Positions 37,154-46,114 of a stretch of DNA of 64,000 nucleotides are shown here, in pieces. The number at the start of each line of letters is the position of its first letter. Positions within the stretch are counted from its first letter, which is position 1. This DNA comes from Clostridiales bacterium (GTDB lineage Bacteria > Bacillota > Clostridia > Oscillospirales > Acutalibacteraceae), in NCBI GenBank assembly GCA_024690965.1, contig JAILOG010000012.1, positions 1 to 64,000 of the forward strand, written 5' to 3'. The notes below the pieces were generated by a model. The model did not search any database. It was not told the origin of the DNA and saw only the letters and a list, made by a program, of their open reading frames with translations. A program made the translations under genes and the position numbers.

Positions 37154-40100
37154 TTAAAAAGACAAAATTTTTTTAAGCATTTCGAGCGGCTTGCCGTTTT
37201 GCTCAAGCTTTACGGAAATATACGGTTTGTTCCCCGCGTTCAGCAGAGCGCGATACTTATTCTCTCGCATAATCCTCTCAACCGCGCCACATTTTATATT
37301 TTTTATATAAAGCATGAGCCTGTCGGCAATTTGTTTTATCTCATATATTCCCAATCCGGACGCAAAATTTCTTATAAGGGCAATGTTTATAAGCCCCATT
37401 ACAGCGTAGGGCGGCTCACCGAATCTGTCCACAAGCTCATCTGTTACGTCGTCAGCGTCATCCTGAGAACGTATATCGGCTATTCTGCGGTAAATATCTA
37501 TTCGTGTTGCCGCGCTTTGTATATACTCCTCGGGTATATGCGCCTGTATGTGCAGGTCAACAAAGCAGTCCTCTCCGCTGTCCGGAGGTTCTTCTCCTTT
37601 TTCTTCGCAAAGCGCCTCGTTCAAAAGCTTTAAATACATATCATATCCAACGTCTTCCATATGACCGTGTTGAGACGCGCCTAAAACATTGCCTGCTCCG
37701 CGAAGCTCTAAATCACGCATCGCTATCTTAAAGCCGGAGCCGAACTCGGTAAATTCTCTTATCGCGCTCAGCCTTTTTTCGGCGATATCCGTAAGCACTT
37801 TGTTTTTGTAAAAGGTAAGGTAAGCGTATGCCCTTCTTGTCGAGCGCCCCACTCTGCCCCTGAGCTGGTGAAGCTGAGAAAGCCCCAAACAATCCGCCTT
37901 TTCTATTATAAGTGTGTTGGCGTTCGGTATATCTACGCCTGTTTCCATAATTGTTGTGCAGACAAGCACGTTTATCTCCTGGTCAACCATTTCGCGCCAA
38001 ACATCGGAAAGCTCTTTGTCGTTCATTTTTCCGTGGGCAAAGGCTACCTTAGCCTCGGGTATTTGCTGTGAAAGCTGAAACGCTCTTTGCTGTATGGTGT
38101 CTACATCATTATGCAAAAAGAAAACCTGTCCGCCGCGGCGAAGCTCTTTTCTTATCGCCTCGCCTATAACGCCCTTGTCATATTCCATTACATAAGTCTG
38201 TACGGGATATCTGTCCATAGGAGCCTCTTCTATAACAGACATATCTCTTATTCCGCTCATTGCCATATTAAGCGTTCGCGGTATCGGTGTTGCCGACAAA
38301 GTGAGAACATCTACATTACTTTGCATTTGCTTGAGCTTTTCTTTTTGCGCAACGCCGAAGCGTTGTTCCTCGTCTATTATCACAAGCCCCAGATCGTAAA
38401 ATTTTATATCATTTTGTACAAGCCTGTGGGTACCTATTATTATATCTATCCTGCCGAGCTTCAGATCTTCTATTACCTTTGCCTGCTCCGCTGCGCTTCT
38501 GAACCGCGAAAGAAGCTCTACTCTTACAGGAAAGCCTTCAAATCTTTTTAAAACGGTTTGGTAGTGCTGCCACGCAAGTATTGTCGTAGGAACCAATATC
38601 GCGCATTGTTTAGAGTCGCTCACACACTTAAAGGCGGCTCTCAGCGCAACCTCTGTTTTTCCAAAGCCCACATCTCCGCAAAGAAGTCTGTCCATAGGCG
38701 CTGTACGCTGCATATCGCTTTTAATTTCCTCGGCACACCTTAATTGGTCTTCTGTTTCCGTGTATTCAAATTTTGCCTCAAAGTCGCGTTGCCATTCGGT
38801 ATCTTCCGAAAACGCAAAGCCCTTGGCTTTCATACGCTCGGCATAAAGCGCCGTGAGTTCCTTCGCCATTTCTTTTACGGCTTTTTTTACGGTTGCCTTA
38901 GACCGTTGCCACTCGGTGCCGCCAAGTCTGTTAAGCTTCACCGAATTGTTTTCCCGCGGTCCTATATATTTAGAAACGAGATCCAGCTGCGTAACGGGAA
39001 CGTAAAGCGTATCGCCCTTCGCGTACGATATTTTTATATAATCCTTTACAACTCCCTGCGTGCTTATTTTGTGTATACCGTTGTAAATTCCTATACCGTG
39101 AGCCGAGTGAACTATATAGTCGCCCGCAACAAGCTCCGAAAGGCTGCCTATTTGTCTGCTGTTTTTGGAATTAGACGCCTTTAACGAGCGTCTTTTCGTT
39201 TTTACATCTGTCTGACCGTGACTTATAAGCGTAAAGCCCCTGGCAGGATACTCTATTCCCGCGGACAAACTGCCCGGGCAGATGATCACCGTTCCGGGGA
39301 TAAGCCGAGGGGGGTCTCTGTCAAACTTTGCGTCAATGCCTCTTTCTTTAAGCTCGTTTGTGAGGTTTACGGCGGCTTTTTCTGTTCCTGCCAAAACAAC
39401 GCAGAGCAAATCGCGCTCAACTATCGGCAGAAGATCCTCCGTGAGCACCTTTACGCTGCCGCTCCACCGTGAAAGACGGTTGGCCGTAAAGCTTATCATA
39501 TCTTTTATGGGGATATCAAACGTTCCGTGTGTAAAATTATCCAGAAACACTGTCCTTCTCTTGCTCAGTGCGTCGAGCAATTCGCTGTAATTTATATCAA
39601 ATTTATCAAGACCGCTGCACAGTGTGCCGTCGGCAAAATAATCTTTTATATTTTCCTCCTGCATTTTCATATACACTCTCATACGCTCTTTTACACGGGA
39701 ATTTTCTGAGATGAACACCATATTGTCTTCCCGTAAATAGTTAAGCAGCGTTGCGGGCGTTTTGTATATAAAAGATATATATTTGTCGGCATATTCGGGG
39801 TATGCGCCGCCTCTTATTTGCTTTGCCTGAGAGATAAGCACCTCTTTTGCTTTTTCTGAGAATTTGCCTTTTAGAGTAGATGCTTTTTCTTCTATTTTAT
39901 CGGCAAGCAGGTTGTAATCCTCTATCAAAACTTCGTTTGAAGGGGAAATAACTATTTCTTCAACATAATCTGTTCTGCGTTGTGTCTCTGTATCAAAATA
40001 ATTGATAGAATCTATCTCGTCACCCCAAAATTCAACTCTTACGGGGTTTTCGCAGTCGGGTACAAAAATATCTACTATTCCGCCTCTGTGCGCAAATTGT

Positions 40101-40612
40101 CCCGGTCCTTCCACAGTCTCGCAGGCTTCATAACCGTTTAAGACAAGTGCCCTCACAAGCTCTCCGGGAGATATGTTAAGCTCGGCTTTTAATGTAACAG
40201 ACGCGCTGTGAAGTACCGACGGCGGTATTGTATACTGACAGAACGCGTCTACACACGTAACTATTACATAAGGCTTGCCTTTGCCGTTTTTAATAAGCGA
40301 CAGTGCCTTAAGCCTTTGATGCTCGTATTCGCGCGACGCGCCCACAGTCTCTCTCAAAACAAAATCTCTTACGGGGTAAAATTCCGCGTCCACACCCATC
40401 GCCTTTATATCTGAGCAAAGGGTGTTCGCCTCGGTCTCGTCGCCCGTAATTATGATCGCGCCTGTGCCGAAGTCTTTACAAAGCGAAGATACTATATTAG
40501 CCTTGTGAACGCCCGATGTGCCGCTTACGGCGGTAATTCTGTTTGATTTTATTGATTTATAAAGCGCTTTATATTCATTCAGCGATGAAATCACCGACGA
40601 TAAAAATTCCAT
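37154..40612 (-). CDS. mfd: Transcription-repair coupling factor
   Basis: A 1152-residue protein that removes stalled RNA polymerase and recruits UvrA. Visible: the N-terminal UvrB-like region, the polymerase-interacting CarD-like domain (GDYIVHSAHGIGIYNGI), the helicase motor (GDVGFGKTEVALRAAF, then DEEQRFG and LSATPIPRTL), the RG motif region (QLRGRVGRSTRRAYAYL), and the C-terminal TRCF domain. ATG 40612 follows AGAGAGG; an in-frame TTG at 40630 lies upstream of that site and was not used. A small XRE regulator is immediately upstream. Confidence 0.96.
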   Translation of the reverse strand: MEFLSSVISSLNEYKALYKSIKSNRITAVSGTSGVHKANIVSSLCKDFGTGAIIITGDETEANTLCSDIKAMGVDAEFYPVRDFVLRETVGASREYEHQRLKALSLIKNGKGKPYVIVTCVDAFCQYTIPPSVLHSASVTLKAELNISPGELVRALVLNGYEACETVEGPGQFAHRGGIVDIFVPDCENPVRVEFWGDEIDSINYFDTETQRRTDYVEEIVISPSNEVLIEDYNLLADKIEEKASTLKGKFSEKAKEVLISQAKQIRGGAYPEYADKYISFIYKTPATLLNYLREDNMVFISENSRVKERMRVYMKMQEENIKDYFADGTLCSGLDKFDINYSELLDALSKRRTVFLDNFTHGTFDIPIKDMISFTANRLSRWSGSVKVLTEDLLPIVERDLLCVVLAGTEKAAVNLTNELKERGIDAKFDRDPPRLIPGTVIICPGSLSAGIEYPARGFTLISHGQTDVKTKRRSLKASNSKNSRQIGSLSELVAGDYIVHSAHGIGIYNGIHKISTQGVVKDYIKISYAKGDTLYVPVTQLDLVSKYIGPRENNSVKLNRLGGTEWQRSKATVKKAVKEMAKELTALYAERMKAKGFAFSEDTEWQRDFEAKFEYTETEDQLRCAEEIKSDMQRTAPMDRLLCGDVGFGKTEVALRAAFKCVSDSKQCAILVPTTILAWQHYQTVLKRFEGFPVRVELLSRFRSAAEQAKVIEDLKLGRIDIIIGTHRLVQNDIKFYDLGLVIIDEEQRFGVAQKEKLKQMQSNVDVLTLSATPIPRTLNMAMSGIRDMSVIEEAPMDRYPVQTYVMEYDKGVIGEAIRKELRRGGQVFFLHNDVDTIQQRAFQLSQQIPEAKVAFAHGKMNDKELSDVWREMVDQEINVLVCTTIMETGVDIPNANTLIIEKADCLGLSQLHQLRGRVGRSTRRAYAYLTFYKNKVLTDIAEKRLSAIREFTEFGSGFKIAMRDLELRGAGNVLGASQHGHMEDVGYDMYLKLLNEALCEEKGEEPPDSGEDCFVDLHIQAHIPEEYIQSAATRIDIYRRIADIRSQDDADDVTDELVDRFGEPPYAVMGLINIALIRNFASGLGIYEIKQIADRLMLYIKNIKCGAVERIMRENKYRALLNAGNKPYISVKLEQNGKPLEMLKKILSF

Positions 40613-40636
40613 TGCGCACCTCTCTGCCAATTAATA

Positions 40637-40900
40637 TCAGATACGTTTCTGCTTATCGTTCATTCCCAGCAAATACTCCACAGGCGTTTCAAGTATCTCG
40701 GAAAGCGCCTTAAGCTCTATATCGCTCACGCTTCGAAATTGGCCTTCAAGCTTTGAAAGCCCCGAGGTATTCATATCCACACCCTTTACCTGAAGCTGTG
40801 CCAAGAGTTCTTTTTGTTTCATATCTTTGCTTTTTCTTATTGCTTCTACCCTTACGCCGACAATGTTTTTATTTCCTCGGCTTTGTTTTCTCGTCCTCAT
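40637..40900 (-). CDS. Small XRE-family DNA-binding protein
   Basis: An 87-residue protein with a Cro/CI-type helix-turn-helix (MKQKELLAQLQVKGVDMNTSGLSKLE) and the usual trailing helix (SEILETPVEYLLG). It ends 24 bases before mfd and shares its promoter. Whether it controls mfd or targets elsewhere is not visible. The N-terminus is very basic. Confidence 0.8.
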   Translation of the reverse strand: MRTRKQSRGNKNIVGVRVEAIRKSKDMKQKELLAQLQVKGVDMNTSGLSKLEGQFRSVSDIELKALSEILETPVEYLLGMNDKQKRI

Positions 40901-40945
40901 ACTATCACCAACCGATAAATACTAGTGTTATCATCAATCAGCACG

Positions 40946-40974
40946 ATTATAGCAAATTTTAAAACCTCTTTCAA
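40946..40974 (-). promoter_or_regulatory. Promoter of the XRE-mfd operon
   Basis: Read on the minus strand: TTGAAA (40974-40969), 17 bases, TATAAT (40951-40946), with an extended -10 TG. It is one of the best promoters in the window. Confidence 0.75.
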
Positions 40975-41007
40975 CAATAATAATGTAAAATCTTGTCTTT
41001 ACACAAT

Positions 41008-41050
41008 AAAAAAAGTAAGATCAAACCGCCCTTTGGGGCAGTTTGACCTT
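41008..41050 (-). terminator. Minus-strand terminator after the dockerin gene
   Basis: On the minus strand AAGGTCAAAC (41050-41041) pairs with GTTTGATCTT (41026-41017) around an inner GCCC/GGGC stem, then a T run at 41014-41008. Confidence 0.8.
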
Positions 41051-41082
41051 GCTTTGTATAAACAATGGCATTTTGTGTTGTT

Positions 41083-42285
41083 TTATTCGGGCCTTGTGAG
41101 CATATCCGCGGTTATGTTATATGTTTCTCCGAGCTTTATATCGGCTATTACATATTCATCTTCTCCGTTTGTTATCCTTAACGAAGCCGCATTCGCGTAT
41201 TCCGAAAGGTCAATGTAGTAAGCGTTTTCGCCTTCCTCATCTTTAGTTACCTCAAGCTGAGTTTCTTCACCGTCTACGATAACATAAGCGTAAACGTTTT
41301 CCCACTCAATGTCTGTGCCTAATTGAATATAAACACGTGTGTCGCTGTCTGATTGGTTGTCGTCCTCTGTTTCGGTATCGGGGCCGTTGTCAGACTCGGT
41401 TTCTGTGTCGGGTTGTGTGTCTGATTCCGACTCCGTTTCTGTGTCGGGTTGTACATCGGACTCTGTATTCTCGGTGTCAGATTGCTCGTCGGATTCTGTT
41501 TCGGTGTCGAGCTGTTCCGTGTCTGTCGCGGATTCTGTATCTGTCTGTTCGGAATCCGTATTTTCGGCATCACTGTTTTCACTTTCCGACTCTGTGTCGC
41601 TTGCAGGCTCGGTATCCGATTGCTTTTCAGTGTCTGTTTCCTCTTCAACATCTGAGCAAGGCAGACTCTCAATAAGCTTCGCTATATAACGCTGCAAAAC
41701 AGTAACATCGAGCAAATCTACTTTGCCGTCTCCTGTTGTGTCGGCGTTTTTCAGCGCGATGCCCTCAAGCTCTGTAAGTTTTGCGAGATATTTTTGAATA
41801 AGAACTACGTCTTGCATATCTATCTTGCCGTCACAGTTTGCGTCGCCGCAAAGCTCGGATTCCTTTTCGGTGTCTGATGTTTCGGGTTCTTCGGTATCGG
41901 ACTGCGCGGGCTCTTCACTGTCGCTTTGATCCTCAGGGGGGTTACCCGTATCTGTTTCTGTATCCGAATTATCTGCCGTGTCAGATTCCGCTTCGGAATC
42001 AAGATTATCGCTTGCTTCTGTATCTTCGGGCAATGATGAATCTGTTGTGTCTTCCGATTCGGTGTCGGGCGCTTGTTGTGCGTCGGATTCGGTATTCTCG
42101 CCTGTGTCGGACGAATCTTTGTTGTCAGTATCGGGCTGTTGTTCGTCTTCCTCCGCCAAAGCTTTTGTGTAGACCGCTTTTGACTTAACGCCCTCTCCCG
42201 TATATGCAAACGCCGATGTTGAAACGAGCGCGCTCACAAGCAACACGGACAAAAGCAAAGCCAAAAATTTACTTGTTTTTCTCAT
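41083..42285 (-). CDS. Secreted protein with an internal type I dockerin between acidic linkers
   Basis: A 400-residue protein with a signal peptide (MRKTSKFLALLLSVLLVSA, cleaved after SAFA). A Ser/Asp/Thr/Glu-rich linker (about 35-140) leads to a dockerin at about 143-210: two calcium-binding repeats, GDANCDGKIDMQDVV and ADTTGDGKVDLLDVT, each with the LxxxLA-like helix. A second acidic linker with SDTE-type repeats (about 212-335) and a C-terminal domain of about 65 residues follow. Dockerins bind cohesins in cellulosomes and related assemblies. No catalytic domain is visible. GGAGGA sets the start; an earlier in-frame start was rejected. Confidence 0.85.
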   Translation of the reverse strand: MRKTSKFLALLLSVLLVSALVSTSAFAYTGEGVKSKAVYTKALAEEDEQQPDTDNKDSSDTGENTESDAQQAPDTESEDTTDSSLPEDTEASDNLDSEAESDTADNSDTETDTGNPPEDQSDSEEPAQSDTEEPETSDTEKESELCGDANCDGKIDMQDVVLIQKYLAKLTELEGIALKNADTTGDGKVDLLDVTVLQRYIAKLIESLPCSDVEEETDTEKQSDTEPASDTESESENSDAENTDSEQTDTESATDTEQLDTETESDEQSDTENTESDVQPDTETESESDTQPDTETESDNGPDTETEDDNQSDSDTRVYIQLGTDIEWENVYAYVIVDGEETQLEVTKDEEGENAYYIDLSEYANAASLRITNGEDEYVIADIKLGETYNITADMLTRPE

Positions 42286-42331
42286 AATCGTTCCTCCGTA
42301 AAAACTGTATTTCCGATTTCTCGGTTGACTT

Positions 42332-42361
42332 ATTATAGCACGGCGGCAAATTTGTTTACAA
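42332..42361 (-). promoter_or_regulatory. Promoter of the dockerin gene
   Basis: Read on the minus strand: TTGTAA (42361-42356), 18 bases, TATAAT (42337-42332), with an extended -10 TG (TGCTATAAT). Confidence 0.7.
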
Positions 42362-42445
42362 TGCAAAAATTTTAGTATTTAAGCCATATTTTAGCACTTG
42401 TAAAATATGTTTTTATTCAACAAAAAATTTTTCATCAACATTATT

Positions 42446-42478
42446 TTGACAATATATTCGCAAAAGCGGCGTTAATAT
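42446..42478 (+). promoter_or_regulatory. spoIIE promoter with a 21-bp spacer
   Basis: TTGACA at 42446-42451 and TAATAT at 42473-42478 are separated by exactly 21 bases. In Bacillus subtilis spoIIE and spoIIG have near-consensus sigma-A hexamers with over-long spacers and need Spo0A-phosphate. Upstream TTCAACA (42416-42422) and TTCATCA (42431-42437) each differ from the reverse 0A box TTCGNCA by one base. Confidence 0.6.
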
Positions 42479-42513
42479 GTTTATACAAATCAACAAAAAA
42501 GGATGTATAAATA

Positions 42514-44853
42514 ATGAAAAGCGCTGTAATGGCAGAAGAAAAATCAAACTCTATAAACAGCTCAGCAAACAAAGCACTCGAAAACAAATCAGTGCAAAGG
42601 CTTCTTATCAATATTACATACACAGCATTGGGACTTATTATATCAAACAGCTCCGTTTTCGGACAATTTGCGCCTTTCGGCGTTGCTTTTGTGGCTTCTG
42701 TTCCTTATCAAAGTCTTTTGTGGGGGGCTTTGGGTACAATTGCGGGCGCGTTTTTGTTCTCGGGAATAAGCGGATACAGATATATTGCCGCGGTACTTTC
42801 CGCAATTGCGTTGAGATGGGTTTTCAGCGAAATTGATAATTTTTCCAAAAGAAAATTTTTCGCGCCCGTTATCGCATTCATTCCGCTTATTTCAACAGGG
42901 CTTATAATGTCGTTTGCGGTGGGGTTCGAGGTATCGGATATTGTAAAATATCTTACGGAATCGTTGCTTGCGGCAACAAGCTCTTACTTTTTCACAAAAA
43001 CAATCGTTTTGTGCGCAGGCACAAAGGGCATTGCCAGCTTATCTCAGCAGGAGCTTGCGTGTTTATCTATGACAGGGTGTATTATATTGCTCTCTTTTGG
43101 GAGGCTGAGCATCGCAGGGCTTTCGGTAGGAAGAATACTTGCCGTTTTGCTTGTGATAGTATGCTCACGCTACGGCGGCATCGCGGGCGGATGCATAACA
43201 GGCGCCGCCACGGGCGTTGTTTTCGGTCTTTCTATGCCGCAATACAGCTTTTTGGGGGCGGCTTATGCTTTCGGGGGCTTGCTCGGCGGACTGATGTCAT
43301 CGGTAGGCAAGATAGCGGTCAGCATATCGTTTTTGCTGAGCAGCATAATCGTTCTTTTGCAGGCAACACAGGGCGAACAGGCTTTAACCGTGTTTTACGA
43401 AATTCTTATAGCAGCATCCGTCTTTATGCTTGTTCCGCAAAGCTTTACAAACGGTATTACAGCTTTGTTTACAGCGCCTACAAATGACAACAAAGCAGAG
43501 GGGCTAAGGCAATGCGTTATTATGCGCCTCGATTATGCCTCTAAAGCTATATCGGATGTGTCGGACTCGGTAAACGCGATAAGCAAAAAGCTTCACACGG
43601 TGTACTCTCCCGATAAAGACAATATTTACTCAAAAGCCTCGGAGCGCGTTTGCACAAGTTGCGGACTTAAAACATATTGCTGGGAAAAACATGAGCCTTT
43701 GGACGACACGGATTTTGACGATATCAATAATCTGCTTTCAGACAAAAAATCCGTAACGGAAGAAGACATAGACAATTTTTATCCGAAAAAATGCTGCAAA
43801 AAGCAGGAAATGGCATTGGCTATTAATGATTGTTACAAGCTTTGCGCCGCTTACAGCGTTGCCGACAAGGAAATCAACGAAGTAAAAAGCCTTGTTTCCG
43901 ACGAATTTAAAGGCTTAAGCGGAATACTAAACGATTTATCAAACGAATTTAAAGATTATGAATACTTTGATACCGAATGTGCCGAAAGAGTATCGGCAGT
44001 ATTCAAGCTTGAAGGCTTTGTTCCCATTGATGTGGCGTGCAGGGTAAATAAATATAACAGGATGTGTATAGAAGTGATAATTTCCGATAACGAAAAAAGG
44101 CAGATAAAACGCTCGGACCTTATAAAAGCAGTGTCGGGTGCCTGCGGCAGAAAAATGGATGCGCCGTGTATAAGCTATGCCCCCGACAGATGCCGTATAC
44201 AATTCAACGAAAAGCCCGTATACGATCTGCAAATAGGGACAAGCCAGCATACAAGCGGCAACGGAACGCTGTGCGGCGACAGCTTTAATTATTTTACGGA
44301 CGGTATGGGCAGATTTATAAGCGTTATAAGTGACGGAATGGGAACGGGCGGACGCGCCGCCGTTGACGGAAATATGGCAACGGGAATTTTGACAAAGCTT
44401 GTAAAAGCGGGATTAAGCCTTGACTGCAGCCTTAATATCGTAAATTCCGCGCTCATTATTAAATCCGATGAGGAATCGCTTGCCACACTGGACGTAAGCG
44501 TTTTTGATATGTTTACGGGAAATATGGAATTTCTGAAGGCAGGTGCGCCTATGACCTATATAAAAAGAGGCGGCAACGTAATAAAAATAGAAACGCCTTC
44601 TTTGCCTGCCGGAATTTTGCGAAATATAAGCTTCGCGAAGAAAGAATTTAACGCAAACGTTCAGGACTGCATCGTTATGGTATCGGACGGCGTTATATCA
44701 AGCGGCGACGGATGGCTTGAGTCAAAACTGAAATCGCTTAACGAATTTGATGTTAAAGAGCTTGCCGAAAAAATAATACAGGACGCGCTGTCGAGATGCT
44801 CGGATCGCGACGATGACATGACCGTTATTGTAATGAGGTGTGTGGAGAGATAA
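42514..44853 (+). CDS. spoIIE: Stage II sporulation protein E, serine phosphatase
   Basis: A 779-residue protein with about ten membrane segments in the first 300 residues, a middle region with a CTSCGLKTYCW cysteine motif, and a C-terminal PP2C phosphatase domain (ISDGMGTGGRAAVDG, then MVSDGVISSGDGW and DRDDDMTVIVMR). SpoIIE dephosphorylates SpoIIAA to activate sigma-F in the forespore and acts with FtsZ at the polar septum. Its presence argues that the organism forms spores. GGATG precedes the ATG. Confidence 0.94.
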   Translation: MKSAVMAEEKSNSINSSANKALENKSVQRLLINITYTALGLIISNSSVFGQFAPFGVAFVASVPYQSLLWGALGTIAGAFLFSGISGYRYIAAVLSAIALRWVFSEIDNFSKRKFFAPVIAFIPLISTGLIMSFAVGFEVSDIVKYLTESLLAATSSYFFTKTIVLCAGTKGIASLSQQELACLSMTGCIILLSFGRLSIAGLSVGRILAVLLVIVCSRYGGIAGGCITGAATGVVFGLSMPQYSFLGAAYAFGGLLGGLMSSVGKIAVSISFLLSSIIVLLQATQGEQALTVFYEILIAASVFMLVPQSFTNGITALFTAPTNDNKAEGLRQCVIMRLDYASKAISDVSDSVNAISKKLHTVYSPDKDNIYSKASERVCTSCGLKTYCWEKHEPLDDTDFDDINNLLSDKKSVTEEDIDNFYPKKCCKKQEMALAINDCYKLCAAYSVADKEINEVKSLVSDEFKGLSGILNDLSNEFKDYEYFDTECAERVSAVFKLEGFVPIDVACRVNKYNRMCIEVIISDNEKRQIKRSDLIKAVSGACGRKMDAPCISYAPDRCRIQFNEKPVYDLQIGTSQHTSGNGTLCGDSFNYFTDGMGRFISVISDGMGTGGRAAVDGNMATGILTKLVKAGLSLDCSLNIVNSALIIKSDEESLATLDVSVFDMFTGNMEFLKAGAPMTYIKRGGNVIKIETPSLPAGILRNISFAKKEFNANVQDCIVMVSDGVISSGDGWLESKLKSLNEFDVKELAEKIIQDALSRCSDRDDDMTVIVMRCVER

Positions 44854-44897
44854 AAATAATTTCATTCGCAAAAAACAGCATTATTTTTCCAAACCCC

Positions 44898-44926
44898 TTT
44901 ATATTTTCCCGTTTATGGTGTATAAT
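44898..44926 (+). promoter_or_regulatory. Promoter of fba
   Basis: TTTATA at 44898-44903, 17 bases, TATAAT at 44921-44926 with TG directly before it. Confidence 0.65.
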
Positions 44927-44979
44927 TGTTGTGTTCTGTTAAAAAAGCAGGAAAATATATTTATCGGAGATGAATTTAA

Positions 44980-45846
44980 ATGCCTCTTGTTAACGCAAAA
45001 GAAATGCTTACAAAAGCAAAGGAAGGACACTACGCGGTAGGTCAGTTCAACATTAATAATTTAGAGTGGACAAAAGCAATTCTGCAAACTGCTCAGGAGC
45101 TCAACTCACCCGTTATATTGGGTGTATCTGAGGGCGCGGGAAGATATATGTGCGGATATAAAACCATCGTAGGTATGGTAAACGGTATGATAGAAGGTCT
45201 GGGAATAACCGTCCCCGTTGCTCTTCACCTTGACCACGGCAGCTACGAGGGCGCGTTGGCTTGCATAGAAGCAGGTTTCAGCTCTATTATGTTTGACGGC
45301 TCTCATTATCCTATTGAAGAAAACATACAAAAGACAAAAGAGCTTATAAAAATCTGCGAAGAGAAAAACCTCTCTCTTGAGGCGGAAGTAGGCGCAATAG
45401 GCGGCGAAGAAGACGGCGTTATAGGCGCGGGAGAATGCGCGGACCCCGAGGAGTGTAAGATGATCGCCGATCTCGGCGTTACGATGCTCGCGGCGGGTAT
45501 AGGTAACATTCACGGAAAATATCCCGCGAACTGGCAGGGACTCAGCTTTGAGACCCTCGACGCCATTCAAAAGCTCACAGGTAAAATGCCTCTCGTTCTC
45601 CACGGTGGAACCGGAATACCCGCGGATATGATCAAAAAGGCGATTGATCTCGGCGTTTCCAAAATAAATGTTAACACCGAATGTCAGCTTGCTTTTACTG
45701 CCGCTGTAAGAAAATATATAGAAGCAGGAAAAGATTTAGAGGGTAAAGGCTTTGACCCGCGCAAGGTGCTGGCTCCCGGCGTAGAAGCAATAAAAGACAC
45801 CGTAAAGGAAAAAATGGAGCTTTTCGGCTCTGTAAACAAAGCATAA
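44980..45846 (+). CDS. fba: Class II fructose-bisphosphate aldolase
   Basis: A 288-residue zinc-dependent aldolase of glycolysis, splitting fructose 1,6-bisphosphate. LHLDHG holds the catalytic aspartate and a zinc histidine; GNIHGKY and VLHGGTGIP supply further ligands and the phosphate-binding loop; INVNTECQ follows. The short FbaA/GatY-like type cannot be separated from tagatose-bisphosphate aldolases by eye, but the isolated housekeeping context favours glycolysis. It has its own promoter and terminator. Confidence 0.92.
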   Translation: MPLVNAKEMLTKAKEGHYAVGQFNINNLEWTKAILQTAQELNSPVILGVSEGAGRYMCGYKTIVGMVNGMIEGLGITVPVALHLDHGSYEGALACIEAGFSSIMFDGSHYPIEENIQKTKELIKICEEKNLSLEAEVGAIGGEEDGVIGAGECADPEECKMIADLGVTMLAAGIGNIHGKYPANWQGLSFETLDAIQKLTGKMPLVLHGGTGIPADMIKKAIDLGVSKINVNTECQLAFTAAVRKYIEAGKDLEGKGFDPRKVLAPGVEAIKDTVKEKMELFGSVNKA

Positions 45847-45862
45847 TTTTTAGGTATATTAT

Positions 45863-45908
45863 AAAAACACCTTTCGGGGCAAATTTTCGCTCCGTAAGGT
45901 GTTTTTTT
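45863..45908 (+). terminator. Terminator after fba
   Basis: AAAAACACCTT starting at 45863 pairs with AAGGTGTTTTT from 45896, with a T run to 45908. Confidence 0.8.
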
Positions 45909-46015
45909 CTGTGTGTGTCAGTCTTTGTGACCGCAACATTGTATTTATCACGGCGTGTATATGTAAAATAAAAGTCAAAAAATAATCAATTTGGTATTAA
46001 ATATTACTTTAATTA

Positions 46016-46044
46016 TTGACTTTTAAATAAAAAAAACTTATAAT
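46016..46044 (+). promoter_or_regulatory. Promoter of secD-secF
   Basis: TTGACT at 46016-46021, 17 bases, TATAAT at 46039-46044. It is near consensus. The leader starting at about 46051 begins with a two-part stem: TGGTC/GACCA (46055-46059/46081-46085) enclosing GGGCG/CGCCC (46066-46070/46075-46079). Nothing else is seen between 45909 and 46015. Confidence 0.8.
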
Positions 46045-46114
46045 TGTTCCGTTATGGTCTTATAAGGGCGTATGCGCCCCGACCAGTTATTAAATTAACG
46101 GAGGTTAATAGAGA

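Noticed and set aside
40925-41218. Open frame on the plus strand between the XRE gene and the dockerin gene
   Set aside because: It runs across a promoter and a terminator of the opposite strand and has no ribosome-binding site.
41337-41689. Long frames on the plus strand opposite the dockerin gene, giving Ser/Val-rich or Arg/Cys-rich proteins
   Set aside because: They mirror the SDTE codon repeats of the minus-strand gene, lack ribosome-binding sites, and the minus-strand gene has signal peptide, dockerin, promoter and terminator.
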